Source: Ferrovum sp.
GTDB lineage: Bacteria; Pseudomonadota; Gammaproteobacteria; Burkholderiales; Ferrovaceae
Assembly: GCA_027450105.1 (NCBI GenBank)
Contig: DAIDKJ010000003.1
Coordinates: forward strand, 1 to 26,724
Length of the DNA: 26,724 nt
Direction: 5' to 3'
Positions 14,493 to 22,694 of the stretch are shown piece by piece (the stretch's first letter is position 1; each line of letters opens with the position of its first letter). Position numbers and translations under genes: made by a program. The notes under the pieces were generated by a model that ran no database searches, had not been told where the DNA came from, and was given only the letters and a program-made list of their open reading frames with translations.

Positions 14493-15794
14493 ATGAGTAA
14501 ACAACTGCGCGAGTTACAGGCTCGTAAAACCGCTCTGGTCAAAGAGGCCCGTGCCCTGACGGATCAGGCGACCGCCGAGGGGCGCGATCTGACCGATGAA
14601 GAGGCCAAGGCCTTTGAGGGGTACAAGACCCGTATCGAATCCCTGAACGCCGCCATCGAGCGTGAGCATACCCTGATCGCGGAAGAAGCCCAACTCGGCA
14701 TCGAATCCGCCCTGCCCTCCATCACCGTCACAGAAAATGTGGCTTCAGACCCCAAGGGCGGGTTCAAGAATTTCGGAGAATATGCCTATGCCGTACATCA
14801 GGCAGGATTGCCCGGTTTGCCCGTGGATGTGCGTCTTTCCATGCTGCGCAATGCAGCGGCGCCTGGCCTCTATGGTAGCGAGAGCGCCGGTGCCGACGGG
14901 GGGTTTCTCATCCCCCCACAATTTGCCAAGGATATCTTCCAACTGTCCCTCGATGACGAGGCGTTTTTGCCTCTGACCGACAACATCGAAGTCAGCGGCA
15001 ACTCCCTGGTACTGCCCAAGGACGAAACCACGCCCTGGGGCACGGACGGGATTACCGTGGCCTGGCAGGGAGAAGGTACGGCTGCCATCCCCAGCAAACC
15101 CAAACTGGGCACGGCGTCGCTACGCCTCAAGAAACTCATGGCTCTGGTGCCCATCACCGACGAACTTCTGTCGGACACCGACGCGCTGACGAGTTATACC
15201 CCCAAGAAGGTGGCTTCCCGCATGCAATGGAAGATCAACGAGAGCATCCTCTTCGGAAGTGGCTCCGGGTTGCCTCAGGGCGCCTTGAGCGGCAAGGCCC
15301 TGGTCACCATCCCCAAAGATTCGGGCCAGGCCACCAACACCCTCACGCCCACCAATCTTGCCAACATGATCGCGGCATTGCCACCAGGGAGTTTCAAGAA
15401 AGCGGTATGGATCGTGAACAACAGTGTGTTGCCAGCACTCTTCACCCTCACCTTGGGGAACTACCCCATCTACCTGCCCCTGGGCGGTGGAGTCGCCGCC
15501 TTCCGTGGCTCGCCCTACGGCACACTGCTGGGGCGCCCGGTCTTTGTATCGCAACACGCCGCCGCCTTCTCGTCCCAAGGGGATGTGCTCCTGGTGGACC
15601 TGACCTACTACCAGACCATCACCAAGGTCGGCGGCATGGAAACCGCCACCTCCATGCATCTGTACTTCGATGCGGACGCCACGGCCTTTCGTACCATCTT
15701 CCGCATGGATGGCCAGCCCAAGATTGCCGCCCCCATCATCCCAGCCAAGGGCAGTGCCAGCCTCTCGCCCTTCGTGCAACTGGCCGCTCGTTAA
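14493..15794 (+). CDS. HK97-family major capsid protein
   Basis: A 433-residue capsid subunit. Residues 1-70 are a strongly charged coiled coil (KQLRELQARKTALVKEARAL onward), the built-in scaffold or delta domain expected to be removed by the S49 protease. The mature fold follows, with GGFLIPPQFAKDIFQLSLDD (about 133-152), a VAWQGEGTAAIPSKP E-loop-like stretch, ITDELLSDTDA, KINESILFGSGSGLPQGAL, and a C-terminal GRPVFVSQHAA and DLTYYQTITKVGGMETATSM. These are all family signatures. Length agrees with HK97-like capsids that carry the scaffold domain. The start follows TGGAGA. It is the first gene after the second cargo patch. Confidence 0.96.
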   Translation: MSKQLRELQARKTALVKEARALTDQATAEGRDLTDEEAKAFEGYKTRIESLNAAIEREHTLIAEEAQLGIESALPSITVTENVASDPKGGFKNFGEYAYAVHQAGLPGLPVDVRLSMLRNAAAPGLYGSESAGADGGFLIPPQFAKDIFQLSLDDEAFLPLTDNIEVSGNSLVLPKDETTPWGTDGITVAWQGEGTAAIPSKPKLGTASLRLKKLMALVPITDELLSDTDALTSYTPKKVASRMQWKINESILFGSGSGLPQGALSGKALVTIPKDSGQATNTLTPTNLANMIAALPPGSFKKAVWIVNNSVLPALFTLTLGNYPIYLPLGGGVAAFRGSPYGTLLGRPVFVSQHAAAFSSQGDVLLVDLTYYQTITKVGGMETATSMHLYFDADATAFRTIFRMDGQPKIAAPIIPAKGSASLSPFVQLAAR

Positions 15795-15812
15795 TCGTTC
15801 AAGGACAAGATC

Positions 15813-16256
15813 ATGGATATGAATAGCAAAGCATCCGAATTTCTGGCACTACTCGCCAGTATCAACCCCTCATCCCAGGCCGTGGGCTCGCTCACCACCG
15901 GCTGGGTGTCGATGTCCAATGTGCGCACCCTGCTGGCGATCATCAGCACCGGCACCCTGGGCGCCTTATCCACCGTGGATGCCAGTCTCAGCCAGGCAAT
16001 CGACGCCCTAGGGACAGGGGCAAAACCCATTGTTGGCAAAGCCATTACCACGCTCACCGGTGCGGGCAGTGTTCAGGCACTGATCAACCTGCAGGCCCAT
16101 GAACTGGATGTGGCCAATGGGTTTGGTTATGTGGATCTCACCGTCACGGTAGGCGTCGCTGCCAGCGAAACCGCCGCCTTTCTCCTGGGTGCCTCCACCC
16201 GCTATGAACCGGCCAGCGCCTATAATCAGGCTGGCGTCACCCAGATCGTCGGCTGA
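15813..16256 (+). CDS. Unknown virion-region protein, possible head decoration or spike
   Basis: A 147-residue protein rich in Ala, Ser, Thr and Leu with no Cys and few charged residues. The first half is helix-prone (SKASEFLALLASINPSSQAV, NVRTLLAIISTGTLGALSTV). The second half is more beta-like (FGYVDLTVTVGVAASETAAF). I do not recognise a family. ATG 15813 has AAGGACA upstream; a second ATG lies two codons on. Its place between capsid and connector is where decoration proteins or head fibres are often encoded, and that is the only reason for the suggested role. It ends four bases before the connector start. Confidence 0.6.
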   Translation: MDMNSKASEFLALLASINPSSQAVGSLTTGWVSMSNVRTLLAIISTGTLGALSTVDASLSQAIDALGTGAKPIVGKAITTLTGAGSVQALINLQAHELDVANGFGYVDLTVTVGVAASETAAFLLGASTRYEPASAYNQAGVTQIVG

Positions 16257-16259
16257 TCC

Positions 16260-17108
16260 ATGCCCCTGCAACTGATCAGTGGACCCGTGGTGGAGCCCGT
16301 CTCGCTGCTCGAGGCCAAGGCCCATTTACGGGTAGACATTCCCGATGATGACGCACTGATTTCCGCCCTGATCACAGCAGCCAGGCATTATGCCGAGACG
16401 CTCACCCGCCGGGCATTCATCGCACAAAGCTGGAAACTGGTGCTCGATTCCTTTCCGGGGCCCACCCTGATCGGCATCCCCAGGGGAAAGCCTTTCACCC
16501 TGCCCGGTCACGCCATCATCCTCGAAAAGTCACAGGTCCGTGTGGTCAACACCATCCAGTATCTGGATATGAATGGCGTCAGTCAGATCATGCCACCGGC
16601 CAATTACACCGTGGACACCACCTCGGAACCGTGCCGGATCACCCCGGTATTCGGGCAGATATGGCCCATTCCACTCCCTCAGATCGGCGCCATCGAGGTG
16701 GATTTTGTGGCAGGATATGCCGGACCCTTCGTTGCAGATACAGCCAACAGCACTATCTCGATACAGGGACCGTGGTTCCCGACGCAACCTTTTGTGCTCT
16801 CCAATTCCGGCGGTGCGTTGCCCTCCCCTTTGCAACCTGCCACCAATTACTGGATTCAGTCGATGCCGGTACCAGGATGGTTCACCCTGACAGCCAATCC
16901 GGGAGGAGCGCCCATCACCCTCACCGACAGCGGCACAGGTACCAACCTGGTGGGCGCCGTACCGGAAGGCATCAAAGCCTGGATCAAAGTACGTGTCGGA
17001 GCCCTGTATCAGCATCGGGAAGAAATGGCCACGGCAGGCCGCGGTGAAAAAATCGAGCCACTGCCCTTCATGGATCGGCTGCTGGACCCATATAAGGTGG
17101 TGTTCTGA
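16260..17108 (+). CDS. Head-tail connector (gp6-like / phiE125 gp8 type) with inserted beta domain
   Basis: A 282-residue connector that should sit under the portal. The N-terminal helical part, VVEPVSLLEAKAHLRVDIPD then DALISALITAARHYAETLTR, and the later AIEVDFVAGYA and VPEGIKAWIKVRVGALYQHR, match the gp6-like/phiE125 gp8 family. Those proteins are usually near 190 residues. Here about 75 residues (156-232) are inserted between VAGYA and VPEGIKAW. The insert reads QPFVLSNSGGALPSPLQPAT then NYWIQ, a TLTANPGGAPITL stretch and TDSGTGTN, a pattern like the small beta modules repeated in phage tail fibres. It overlaps the next gene by one base. Confidence 0.88.
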   Translation: MPLQLISGPVVEPVSLLEAKAHLRVDIPDDDALISALITAARHYAETLTRRAFIAQSWKLVLDSFPGPTLIGIPRGKPFTLPGHAIILEKSQVRVVNTIQYLDMNGVSQIMPPANYTVDTTSEPCRITPVFGQIWPIPLPQIGAIEVDFVAGYAGPFVADTANSTISIQGPWFPTQPFVLSNSGGALPSPLQPATNYWIQSMPVPGWFTLTANPGGAPITLTDSGTGTNLVGAVPEGIKAWIKVRVGALYQHREEMATAGRGEKIEPLPFMDRLLDPYKVVF

Positions 17109-17437
17109 TGGGTATCGTCTCGTCCGGCATTCTCGATCAACGCATCACGATTCAGGCATTGACGGTGGTACGGGGTGCACTGGGAGGCCATGATGAGACC
17201 TGGTCGACACTGGCCACTGTCTGGGCTCAGACACTCGACATGACCGGACGTGAGATCTTTCAGGCCAAGGCCATGGGGAGTAGTTCGACGATGCTCGTAA
17301 CCATTCGCTATCGTTCCGATGTCAAAGCCAGTCAACGCGTCCTCTTCTCCGATGGATCCATGGCCCGGATCGAGTGGATTCGCCATGTCACCCGCAAGGA
17401 AAGGCTGGAACTCTACTGCCTGATACTCGATGACTGA
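17108..17437 (+). CDS. Head-tail adaptor / head closure protein
   Basis: A 109-residue protein of the phage head-tail joining type (SPP1 gp16-like). It begins with SGILDQRITIQALTVVRGAL, the usual first beta strand pair, followed by HDETWSTLATVWAQTLDMTG and the GREIFQAKAMGSSSTMLVTI segment, then RYRSDVKASQRVLFSDG and a final strand ERLELYCLILDD. Such proteins close the head channel and receive the tail. The start overlaps the connector stop by one base and the end overlaps the next gene by eight bases, so expression is tightly coupled. Confidence 0.88.
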   Translation: MGIVSSGILDQRITIQALTVVRGALGGHDETWSTLATVWAQTLDMTGREIFQAKAMGSSSTMLVTIRYRSDVKASQRVLFSDGSMARIEWIRHVTRKERLELYCLILDD

Positions 17438-17924
17438 TATCGAAGTCAAAGGACTCTCCGAATTGCAGAAACTGCTCGATGAACTCCCGGCACGTATTGA
17501 GGCTAATGTAGTACGCGGGGGACTGCGCGCTGCCGCCAAGGTGATCCGCGATGAGGCCCGTCGCTTATGCCCGGTGGGCGATGCGAGCAACCTGCCCAAG
17601 GGACATAAACCGGGTGCGCTGCGCGATTCCATTCGGGTGTCGGTGTCATCCCGCCACGGCATCGTAACAGCCAGCGTCAAGGCCGGCGGCAAGAACCATG
17701 TCTACTATGCCCACATGGTGGAGTTTGGCACGGCGCGCCATCTGATCAAGCCCAAGCGCCGCAAGAGCCTGTTCATCGCCGGACTGTTCAAAGAGGTCAT
17801 CGATCATCCAGGCGCCGGCAAAGAGCCCTTCATGCGCCCGGCGCTCGACGACAAGGTGGATGAGGCCATCACCACCTTTGCCGAATATATAAAGAATCGT
17901 CTGGAGACGGAGGTCAAGAAATGA
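17430..17924 (+). CDS. HK97 gp10-like tail-completion protein
   Basis: A 164-residue protein of the HK97-gp10 family. The N-terminal EVKGLSELQKLLDELPARIE then NVVRGGLRAAAKVIRDEARR helix pair, the GALRDSIRVSVS strand, and HMVEFGTARHLIKPKRR before the C-terminal EPFMRPALDDKVDEAITTFA are all family hallmarks. The protein joins the tail tube to the head. It overlaps the head-closure gene by eight bases and the following gene by four. Confidence 0.9.
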   Translation: MTDIEVKGLSELQKLLDELPARIEANVVRGGLRAAAKVIRDEARRLCPVGDASNLPKGHKPGALRDSIRVSVSSRHGIVTASVKAGGKNHVYYAHMVEFGTARHLIKPKRRKSLFIAGLFKEVIDHPGAGKEPFMRPALDDKVDEAITTFAEYIKNRLETEVKK

Positions 17925-18313
17925 AAGCCGAACAGGCAATCTATGCCCTGCTCGATGCCTCACCTGCTCTGGCAACCCTGGTGGGAAATCGGATTTATCT
18001 CGACACCCGACCCGAAGCCGATCCGCTGCCTGCCGTGGTCTATGAACTCATCTCGGATCGCCAGAACAACACCCGGGTGGGTGAACCGGAGACCGCCGTG
18101 GCACGGATTCAGGTCAACTGTCTGGGACAGATGGCCGAAGATGCCGCCAATGTGCGCAGAGCCGTGCGACTGGCCTGTCACAACCAAGCCGGTGTCTTGG
18201 GTGGGGTCACGGTACTGGCCTGCATTCAGGCGGGCGCCGGTGCCGACTCCTACGACGAACTGGTGAACATCTACATGAAACCCATGGATTTTACGGTGCA
18301 CTACCTGCGCTGA
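17921..18313 (+). CDS. DUF3168 tail-completion/terminator protein
   Basis: A 130-residue protein of the DUF3168 family, which acts as the tail terminator or completion ring (SPP1 gp17 and HK97 gp10-neighbour type). The N-terminal EQAIYALLDASPALATLVGN then RIYLDTRPEADPLPAVVYEL and the core ARIQVNCLGQMAEDAANVRR are characteristic. It ends with VNIYMKPMDFTVHYLR. ATG 17921 overlaps the gp10-like stop by four bases. Seven bases separate its stop from the convergent hicB stop, so there is no room for a conventional terminator. Confidence 0.88.
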   Translation: MKAEQAIYALLDASPALATLVGNRIYLDTRPEADPLPAVVYELISDRQNNTRVGEPETAVARIQVNCLGQMAEDAANVRRAVRLACHNQAGVLGGVTVLACIQAGAGADSYDELVNIYMKPMDFTVHYLR

Positions 18314-18320
18314 ACAGGAA

Positions 18321-18644
18321 TCAACCCGCCAGTTTGGCGCTTGCCAGACGGTTCAGGCTAACCCCTTGCTCGGCGGCTTGCAGTGCCAGGGAGCGATGCA
18401 CTTCAGGGGGAATGCGCACCCGAAATTCACCGCTGTAGTGCTTTTCGGCAAGGGGCTTCGGCACCTCTTCGCCATTGGCTTGCATGTCCACAACGGTATC
18501 CGCCACCAGTTGCCGGATACCCTTCAGAGCCGTTTCAGGAGTCCGGGCAAGCCAGGACAAGGATGGAAATTCAGTGCACAGCCCCACCGACTCCTGATCT
18601 TCAGGAGACCAAGTGACACGGTAAGTGTAATGATCAGCGCTCAT
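18321..18644 (-). CDS. hicB: HicB-family antitoxin
   Basis: A 107-residue antitoxin on the minus strand. The N-terminal partial RNase H-like fold has YTYRVTWSPEDQESVGLCTE then FPSLSWLARTPETALKGIRQ. The C-terminal ribbon-helix-helix part has GEFRVRIPPEVHRSLALQAA then EQGVSLNRLASAKLA and should bind the operator. HicB neutralises HicA and represses the pair. ATG at 18642-18644 has GGAGG upstream and lies inside the end of hicA (11-base overlap in the restored toxin frame), the standard toxin-first order. The gene is complete, whereas its partner is broken, so this is probably an orphan antitoxin. Confidence 0.88.
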   Translation of the reverse strand: MSADHYTYRVTWSPEDQESVGLCTEFPSLSWLARTPETALKGIRQLVADTVVDMQANGEEVPKPLAEKHYSGEFRVRIPPEVHRSLALQAAEQGVSLNRLASAKLAG

Positions 18645-18890
18645 GACGTATATCCTCCAGTTTCTCGATGGCAAGCAGTACCTGGCGCACCTGGTAGACC
18701 TTGGCCTTGCCTTTGTCATCCTGGATGTTGATCGTGGATCTCCTACCCAGGGCGTTTTGAAGATCGCATGACTGGTGCCCGATTGACGAGGCTGGCCAAA
18801 ATACTCCTCACAAACTTTTTTGAGATCGCCAAAGCGGACATTGGCGGGTTCACGCCGCATTTGCTCGAGGATTTTTCGGGAAGCCGCCAT
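18634..18890 (-). pseudogene. hicA: HicA-family toxin gene with frameshift
   Basis: HicA is a small double-stranded RNA-binding-fold mRNA interferase. The start is ATG 18888-18890 (minus), or TTG six bases upstream. The first part is a good HicA: ASRKILEQMRREPANVRFGD, then KVCEEYFGQPRQSGTSHAIF with the catalytic His in TSHAIF, then TPWVGDP. From about 18735 the frame is wrong. Adding one base in CGATC (plus GATCG, 18730-18734) gives INIQDDKGKAKVYQVRQVLL then AIEKLEDIRHER and a stop at 18634, the normal C-terminus. As it stands, the frame runs on into hicB. A one-base deletion or an error in the sequence explains this. The active-site part is present but the C-terminal part is lost. Confidence 0.8.
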
Positions 18891-18896
18891 GAGCAA

Positions 18897-18934
18897 ATGG
18901 TATCAATATTGGCACCGCATTTCAAGACATACCA
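18897..18934 (-). promoter_or_regulatory. Probable hicA promoter with operator-like dyad
   Basis: On the minus strand TTGAAA (plus 18920-18925) is followed after 17 bases by TACCAT (plus 18897-18902), a fair sigma-70 arrangement. The predicted transcription start falls almost on the hicA start codon, so the mRNA may be leaderless. TGGTAT at 18898-18903 and ATACCA at 18929-18934 form inverted half-sites over the promoter, where HicB could bind. Confidence 0.48.
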
Positions 18935-18996
18935 CCAATAATCCCACATAACCCCCACCTGTTGGCCACGCAAGTAACTTTTTTGGAGAAGCGCCC

Positions 18997-19725
18997 ATGA
19001 TTACCTTTGGCTCCGGATACCTCTACGGAATCAGCAGCAACACAAATTCCACCCCACGCAAATTCGGCACCCTGCAGGATGTCACCTTCGATTTCACCTT
19101 CACCACCAAAGAACTCTACGGCCAGCAGAGCTTTGCGGTGGACGTGCGGCGCGGGGAAGGCAAGTTCACCGGCAAGTCCAAATTCGCCAACATCAGCGGC
19201 GGCCTGGTCAACGACATCTTCTTTGGTCAGAGTGCCACTCCCGGGTTGATTCTCTCCGCCATCGGAGAACCCGGCAGCATTCCGGCGGCAACCCCTTATA
19301 CGGTGACGGTGGTCAACGCCGCCACCTTCGACACCGATCTGGGCGTGGTCTATGCCACCAATGGAATCCCCTTCACCAAGGTGGCCTCCAGCCCTGCCAC
19401 GGGCCAGTATGCCGAGGCCAGCGGAGTGTATTCATTTTCTGCAGGGGATGCCGGCCTACCGGTGCTGATCGATTACCTCTACACCACGGCTACCGGTGGA
19501 ACCCGGATTGCACTCACCAACCAGATCATGGGCACGACCCCCACCTTCATGGCCATCTTCACCGCCCATGTGGGTCCCAGGGTAGCCACCCTGAAACTCA
19601 ACCAGTGCACCTCCACCAAACTCGCCTTTGCCACCAAACTCGAGGACTATGCCATCCCGGAAATGGACTTCAGCATCATGGTGGATTCCAGCAACACCCT
19701 GGGTGTACTCTCCATTGCAGATTGA
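18997..19725 (+). CDS. Major tail tube protein
   Basis: A 242-residue protein, beta-rich with many Thr, Ser and Gly. It starts MITFGSGYLYGISSNTNSTP then RKFGTLQDVTFDFTFTTKEL and YGQQSFAVDVRRGEGKFTGK, which resembles tail tube proteins of siphoviruses in this neighbourhood. It lies after the tail terminator and just before the chaperone and tape measure, the expected place. ATG 18997 has GGAGAAG upstream. The tube subunits would polymerise around the tape measure. The region between hicA and this gene is only about 100 bases and holds the hic promoter on the other strand; I see no convincing plus-strand promoter. Confidence 0.82.
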   Translation: MITFGSGYLYGISSNTNSTPRKFGTLQDVTFDFTFTTKELYGQQSFAVDVRRGEGKFTGKSKFANISGGLVNDIFFGQSATPGLILSAIGEPGSIPAATPYTVTVVNAATFDTDLGVVYATNGIPFTKVASSPATGQYAEASGVYSFSAGDAGLPVLIDYLYTTATGGTRIALTNQIMGTTPTFMAIFTAHVGPRVATLKLNQCTSTKLAFATKLEDYAIPEMDFSIMVDSSNTLGVLSIAD

Positions 19726-19733
19726 GGTGAATC

Positions 19734-20030
19734 ATGATCATTGGTCAAGAAATCAAACTGGGCGAGACCACCTTCGTCTGCCCTCCTGCCCCCTTTGCCT
19801 GCGTGCGCAAGTACGAGGACATCTTCAACGGCAAGTCGGATGCCACCCTGAACCAGATGGCCGACATCCTCTTCGCCAGTCTCAAGCGCAATTACCCGGA
19901 ACTCGAGCAGGAGCAATTCGAATTCCATAACCTGGACATCGCCAATTTCCGCTCGGCGTTTCAGATCTGTCTCTCGGTCAATCAACCGCCAGGAATCGAG
20001 CCGGGGGAGCCCCATCCGGGGAATTCATAG
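19734..20030 (+). CDS. Tail assembly chaperone, short product
   Basis: A 98-residue protein between tail tube and tape measure, the position of the lambda G-like chaperone. It reads MIIGQEIKLGETTFVCPPAP then FACVRKYEDIFNGKSDA and a helical KRNYPELEQEQFEFHNLDIA end. It probably coats the tape measure during tail building. The frame ends at TAG 20028-20030, and the conserved-looking frame after it lacks a start codon, which indicates that some ribosomes shift by -1 to give a longer product, as in lambda G/GT. Start ATG 19734 lies nine bases after the tail tube stop. Confidence 0.8.
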   Translation: MIIGQEIKLGETTFVCPPAPFACVRKYEDIFNGKSDATLNQMADILFASLKRNYPELEQEQFEFHNLDIANFRSAFQICLSVNQPPGIEPGEPHPGNS

Positions 20031-20314
20031 ATTGGGATGAGATTTACTGCCAGATCATCGACCGCACCGGTTGGAGCTGGGAGTACATCGACACCCGGAT
20101 GGATATACCCCGGTTTTATGCGCTGAAGCAGTATTGGGCCCGGCACCCACCCCTGCGTGACATGGTCCAGGCCTATCTGGGCATCAAGACCAACACCCCA
20201 GCCGTTACATCGAACCCCACAACCAGAACACCGAATTCATCTACCCATAATACCCCAGCGGATCTCGATGCCTTCATCCAGATGTTTCAGGCGGCAGGGG
20301 GACGACGAGGATAA
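20030..20314 (+). CDS. Tail assembly chaperone, C-terminal extension in the -1 frame
   Basis: This frame is open from 19931 to the TAA at 20312-20314, overlapping the chaperone gene by 100 bases. Up to ATG 20099 it holds no ATG, GTG or TTG, yet that stretch already looks coding (IDWDEIYCQIIDRTGWSWEY then IDTRMDIPRFYALKQYWARH). The natural reading is a -1 frameshift near the end of the chaperone to make a G-GT-like fusion of about 190 residues. A G-run at 20003-20007 and another at 20018-20021 are possible slip sites; neither is a standard slippery heptamer. A gene caller starting at 20099 would miss the first third. Confidence 0.7.
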   Translation, partial: DWDEIYCQIIDRTGWSWEYIDTRMDIPRFYALKQYWARHPPLRDMVQAYLGIKTNTPAVTSNPTTRTPNSSTHNTPADLDAFIQMFQAAGGRRG

Positions 20315-20316
20315 CC

Positions 20317-22686
20317 ATGGCATCCAAAATCGGATCTCTCGAGATCGACATCAAGGCCAACATCGCGCGACTGTCTCAGGACATGCAGGCAGCCAAGAAT
20401 GAAGTCCAAAAGTCCACCCGGGGCATTCAGGCTCATGTGGCCGAAATGCAAAAGAACCTCCAGGAGCACATGGACGGGGTCAAGAAATCCCTCGAGGTGT
20501 TCAAAGTCCTGGGCGAATTGGGTGGATTGACCGAGGTGGGTGCCAAACTGCTGGAACTGGGCAAGGCAGCGGCGGAATATGGCGATGAAATCGAGCACGC
20601 ATCCCGCAAGACCGGGATTTCAACCGACACGCTGCAGGGACTCAAATACGCTGCCGCGCAAAGCGATGTGTCGTTCACCCAACTGCAACAGGGGTTGTTT
20701 CGGCTCTCCCGTGCCATGGCCTCGGTGGGTCAAGGCAACAAACAGGTGGCCGGAGCCTTTCAATCGGTGGGCTTGAGTGCCTCGGCGCTCAAAAACATGC
20801 AGTTGCAGGATGTGCTCATCCAGGTGAGTGACGCCTTCGCCAAGAGCCGGGATGGTGCCGCCAAGACCGCCCTCGCCATGCAACTCTTCGGGCGTGCCGG
20901 GGCAGATCTGATTCCCTTTCTGGATCAGGGCTCGCAGAACATCGATGCACTGACAAAGAAGGCTCAGCAATTGGGGCTGGTATTGAATGACCAGGCCATC
21001 GCAAAAGATGCCGAGTTCAACGAGAGCCTCAAATCTCTCGGCGCACAACTCAAGATGGCCGCCGTGGGATTCGGCTCCCAACTCACCCCGGCGATCAAAA
21101 CCATGACCGATGCTCTGGCGCAGAGTCTGAAGCCTGGGGGATTGCTGGCCGATACCCTGAAGGCTTTGGCCGAGGCGCTCAAATATCTGGTGGTGGGATT
21201 GAATCTCGCCTGGCAATCGCTCGAAGTGGTCACGGCCGCCATGGCCGGGGCCATCGTGACGGTGGCGGGCGTCATCAACTCCGCCTTGCACCTCGACTGG
21301 AACGGCATCAAAGCGGCCTGGAATCGAGGGCTCACCGAGACCCGACTCGCGGTGGACCAACAGGTGGGCTCCATGATGCACACCGTACTGGCTTTCAAGG
21401 GAGAACTTGGCTCGGTCGGTGAAGGGGGTGGGAAGAAATCAGCGCCCTTGGGTCAGTTGTCGATGCCGGTGGTAACTGGAAGTTCGCACGGCTCCAAAAG
21501 CCAGATGGGGGCGTGGCGCGCCCAATTGACTCAAAAGCAGGATCTGGAAGGGGCCTATCACGAACTCTCCAAGCAGGACGAACTCGCCTTCTGGCAGGCC
21601 AAGCTCCTGCTGGCCAAGAAAGGCACGGCAGACTACAACGCCGTTCTGCACGAGGTGGTCACGCTACAACGCCAGATTTACAAAACCCAGGTCTCGGAAG
21701 CGCGCACCGCGAGTGCAGAGAAACTGTCGCTCAAGTTGCAGCAACTCAACAGCGAGGCCAATCTCGAACGCAACCACCTCAAAGAGGTCACCCGGAATAA
21801 CCAGTTTCTGCTCCAGTCCGGCAAGATCACGAGCGATCAGAAACTGGCTCGTGATCAGGATGTCGCCAATCAGGAATACGCGATTTCCCTGGATTTGCTG
21901 GCCAAGAAACTGGAACTCTACCAGGCCGATGCCAAGGCACGCGCCAAGATCGATGACGAGATCGTCAAACTCAACGCCGATCGGGAAGCCCAGATCACCC
22001 AGGCAACACAGACGGCGGTGCTGGATAACCAGAAGTCCTACCAGCAGATGTTCTCCCCCATCACATCCGCCTTCGATACCTCCATCAAGGGCATCATCAT
22101 GGGGACGCAGACCTGGCAGCAGGCATGGCAGCGCAGTCTCGTTTCCATCCTGTCCTCCTTCATCGATACCGGCATCAAGATGGTGAGCACCTGGGCTTCG
22201 CAGCAGTTGGCCATGACGCTGGCCACCACGGCGCAAAACGATGTGCGAATGGCCTCCAACCAGATGGCCAGCACTTCGAGCCTGGCCACCAGCGCCCTCA
22301 CCATCGTCAAATCCATCATGAACAGTGCCTCCGAGACCTTTGCCGGGATCTTCGGGTTTCTCGCCCCCACCATGGGCCCCTATGCCGCCGCGCCTGCCGC
22401 CGTGGGAATGGGAGCCGTGGCGGCAGTGGCAGGGTCGGTAGCCTCCAGCGCCGGGGGTGAGTGGAACATTCCCGTAGACCGCCTGCAGTTCGTGCACCGG
22501 AACGAAACCATCCTGCCCGCCGGGATTGCCGGGGGTCTGCGTTCCCTGGTGGAAGGAGGAGGATCTTCTTCCACCACCCATGTGCACATTCACGCCACCG
22601 ACTCCCAGAGCGTGGAGCGCCTGTTCAGAAACAATGGCGCGGCGCTGGCCGCGGCGCTCAAGAATCACCTCAGAAACTTCGGGTAG
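20317..22686 (+). CDS. Tape measure protein
   Basis: A 789-residue tape measure that sets tail length and is ejected with the DNA. Residues 1-60 form a charged coiled coil (SKIGSLEIDIKANIARLSQD onward). The central part has the ASRKTGISTDTLQGLKYAAA motif common in lambda-like tape measures, long helices and a hydrophobic stretch near 280-320. The C-terminal end has GGEWNIPVDRLQFVHRNETI then LPAGIAGGLRSLVEGGG and a His-rich HVHIHA strand, also usual in the family. At about 1.5 angstrom per residue the tail would be near 120 nm. It begins two bases after the chaperone extension ends. Confidence 0.93.
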   Translation: MASKIGSLEIDIKANIARLSQDMQAAKNEVQKSTRGIQAHVAEMQKNLQEHMDGVKKSLEVFKVLGELGGLTEVGAKLLELGKAAAEYGDEIEHASRKTGISTDTLQGLKYAAAQSDVSFTQLQQGLFRLSRAMASVGQGNKQVAGAFQSVGLSASALKNMQLQDVLIQVSDAFAKSRDGAAKTALAMQLFGRAGADLIPFLDQGSQNIDALTKKAQQLGLVLNDQAIAKDAEFNESLKSLGAQLKMAAVGFGSQLTPAIKTMTDALAQSLKPGGLLADTLKALAEALKYLVVGLNLAWQSLEVVTAAMAGAIVTVAGVINSALHLDWNGIKAAWNRGLTETRLAVDQQVGSMMHTVLAFKGELGSVGEGGGKKSAPLGQLSMPVVTGSSHGSKSQMGAWRAQLTQKQDLEGAYHELSKQDELAFWQAKLLLAKKGTADYNAVLHEVVTLQRQIYKTQVSEARTASAEKLSLKLQQLNSEANLERNHLKEVTRNNQFLLQSGKITSDQKLARDQDVANQEYAISLDLLAKKLELYQADAKARAKIDDEIVKLNADREAQITQATQTAVLDNQKSYQQMFSPITSAFDTSIKGIIMGTQTWQQAWQRSLVSILSSFIDTGIKMVSTWASQQLAMTLATTAQNDVRMASNQMASTSSLATSALTIVKSIMNSASETFAGIFGFLAPTMGPYAAAPAAVGMGAVAAVAGSVASSAGGEWNIPVDRLQFVHRNETILPAGIAGGLRSLVEGGGSSSTTHVHIHATDSQSVERLFRNNGAALAAALKNHLRNFG

Positions 22687-22694
22687 GTCCCCAA

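Noticed and set aside
18861..18880. HicA-HicB read as a single fused 191-residue protein
   Set aside because: The continuous frame exists only because of the break in hicA. The restored hicA frame and the internal hicB start with ribosome site show two genes.
21664..22668. Minus-strand open frame of 334 codons opposite the tape measure
   Set aside because: It is Gly/His-rich with no domain, and lies wholly within a well-recognised gene.
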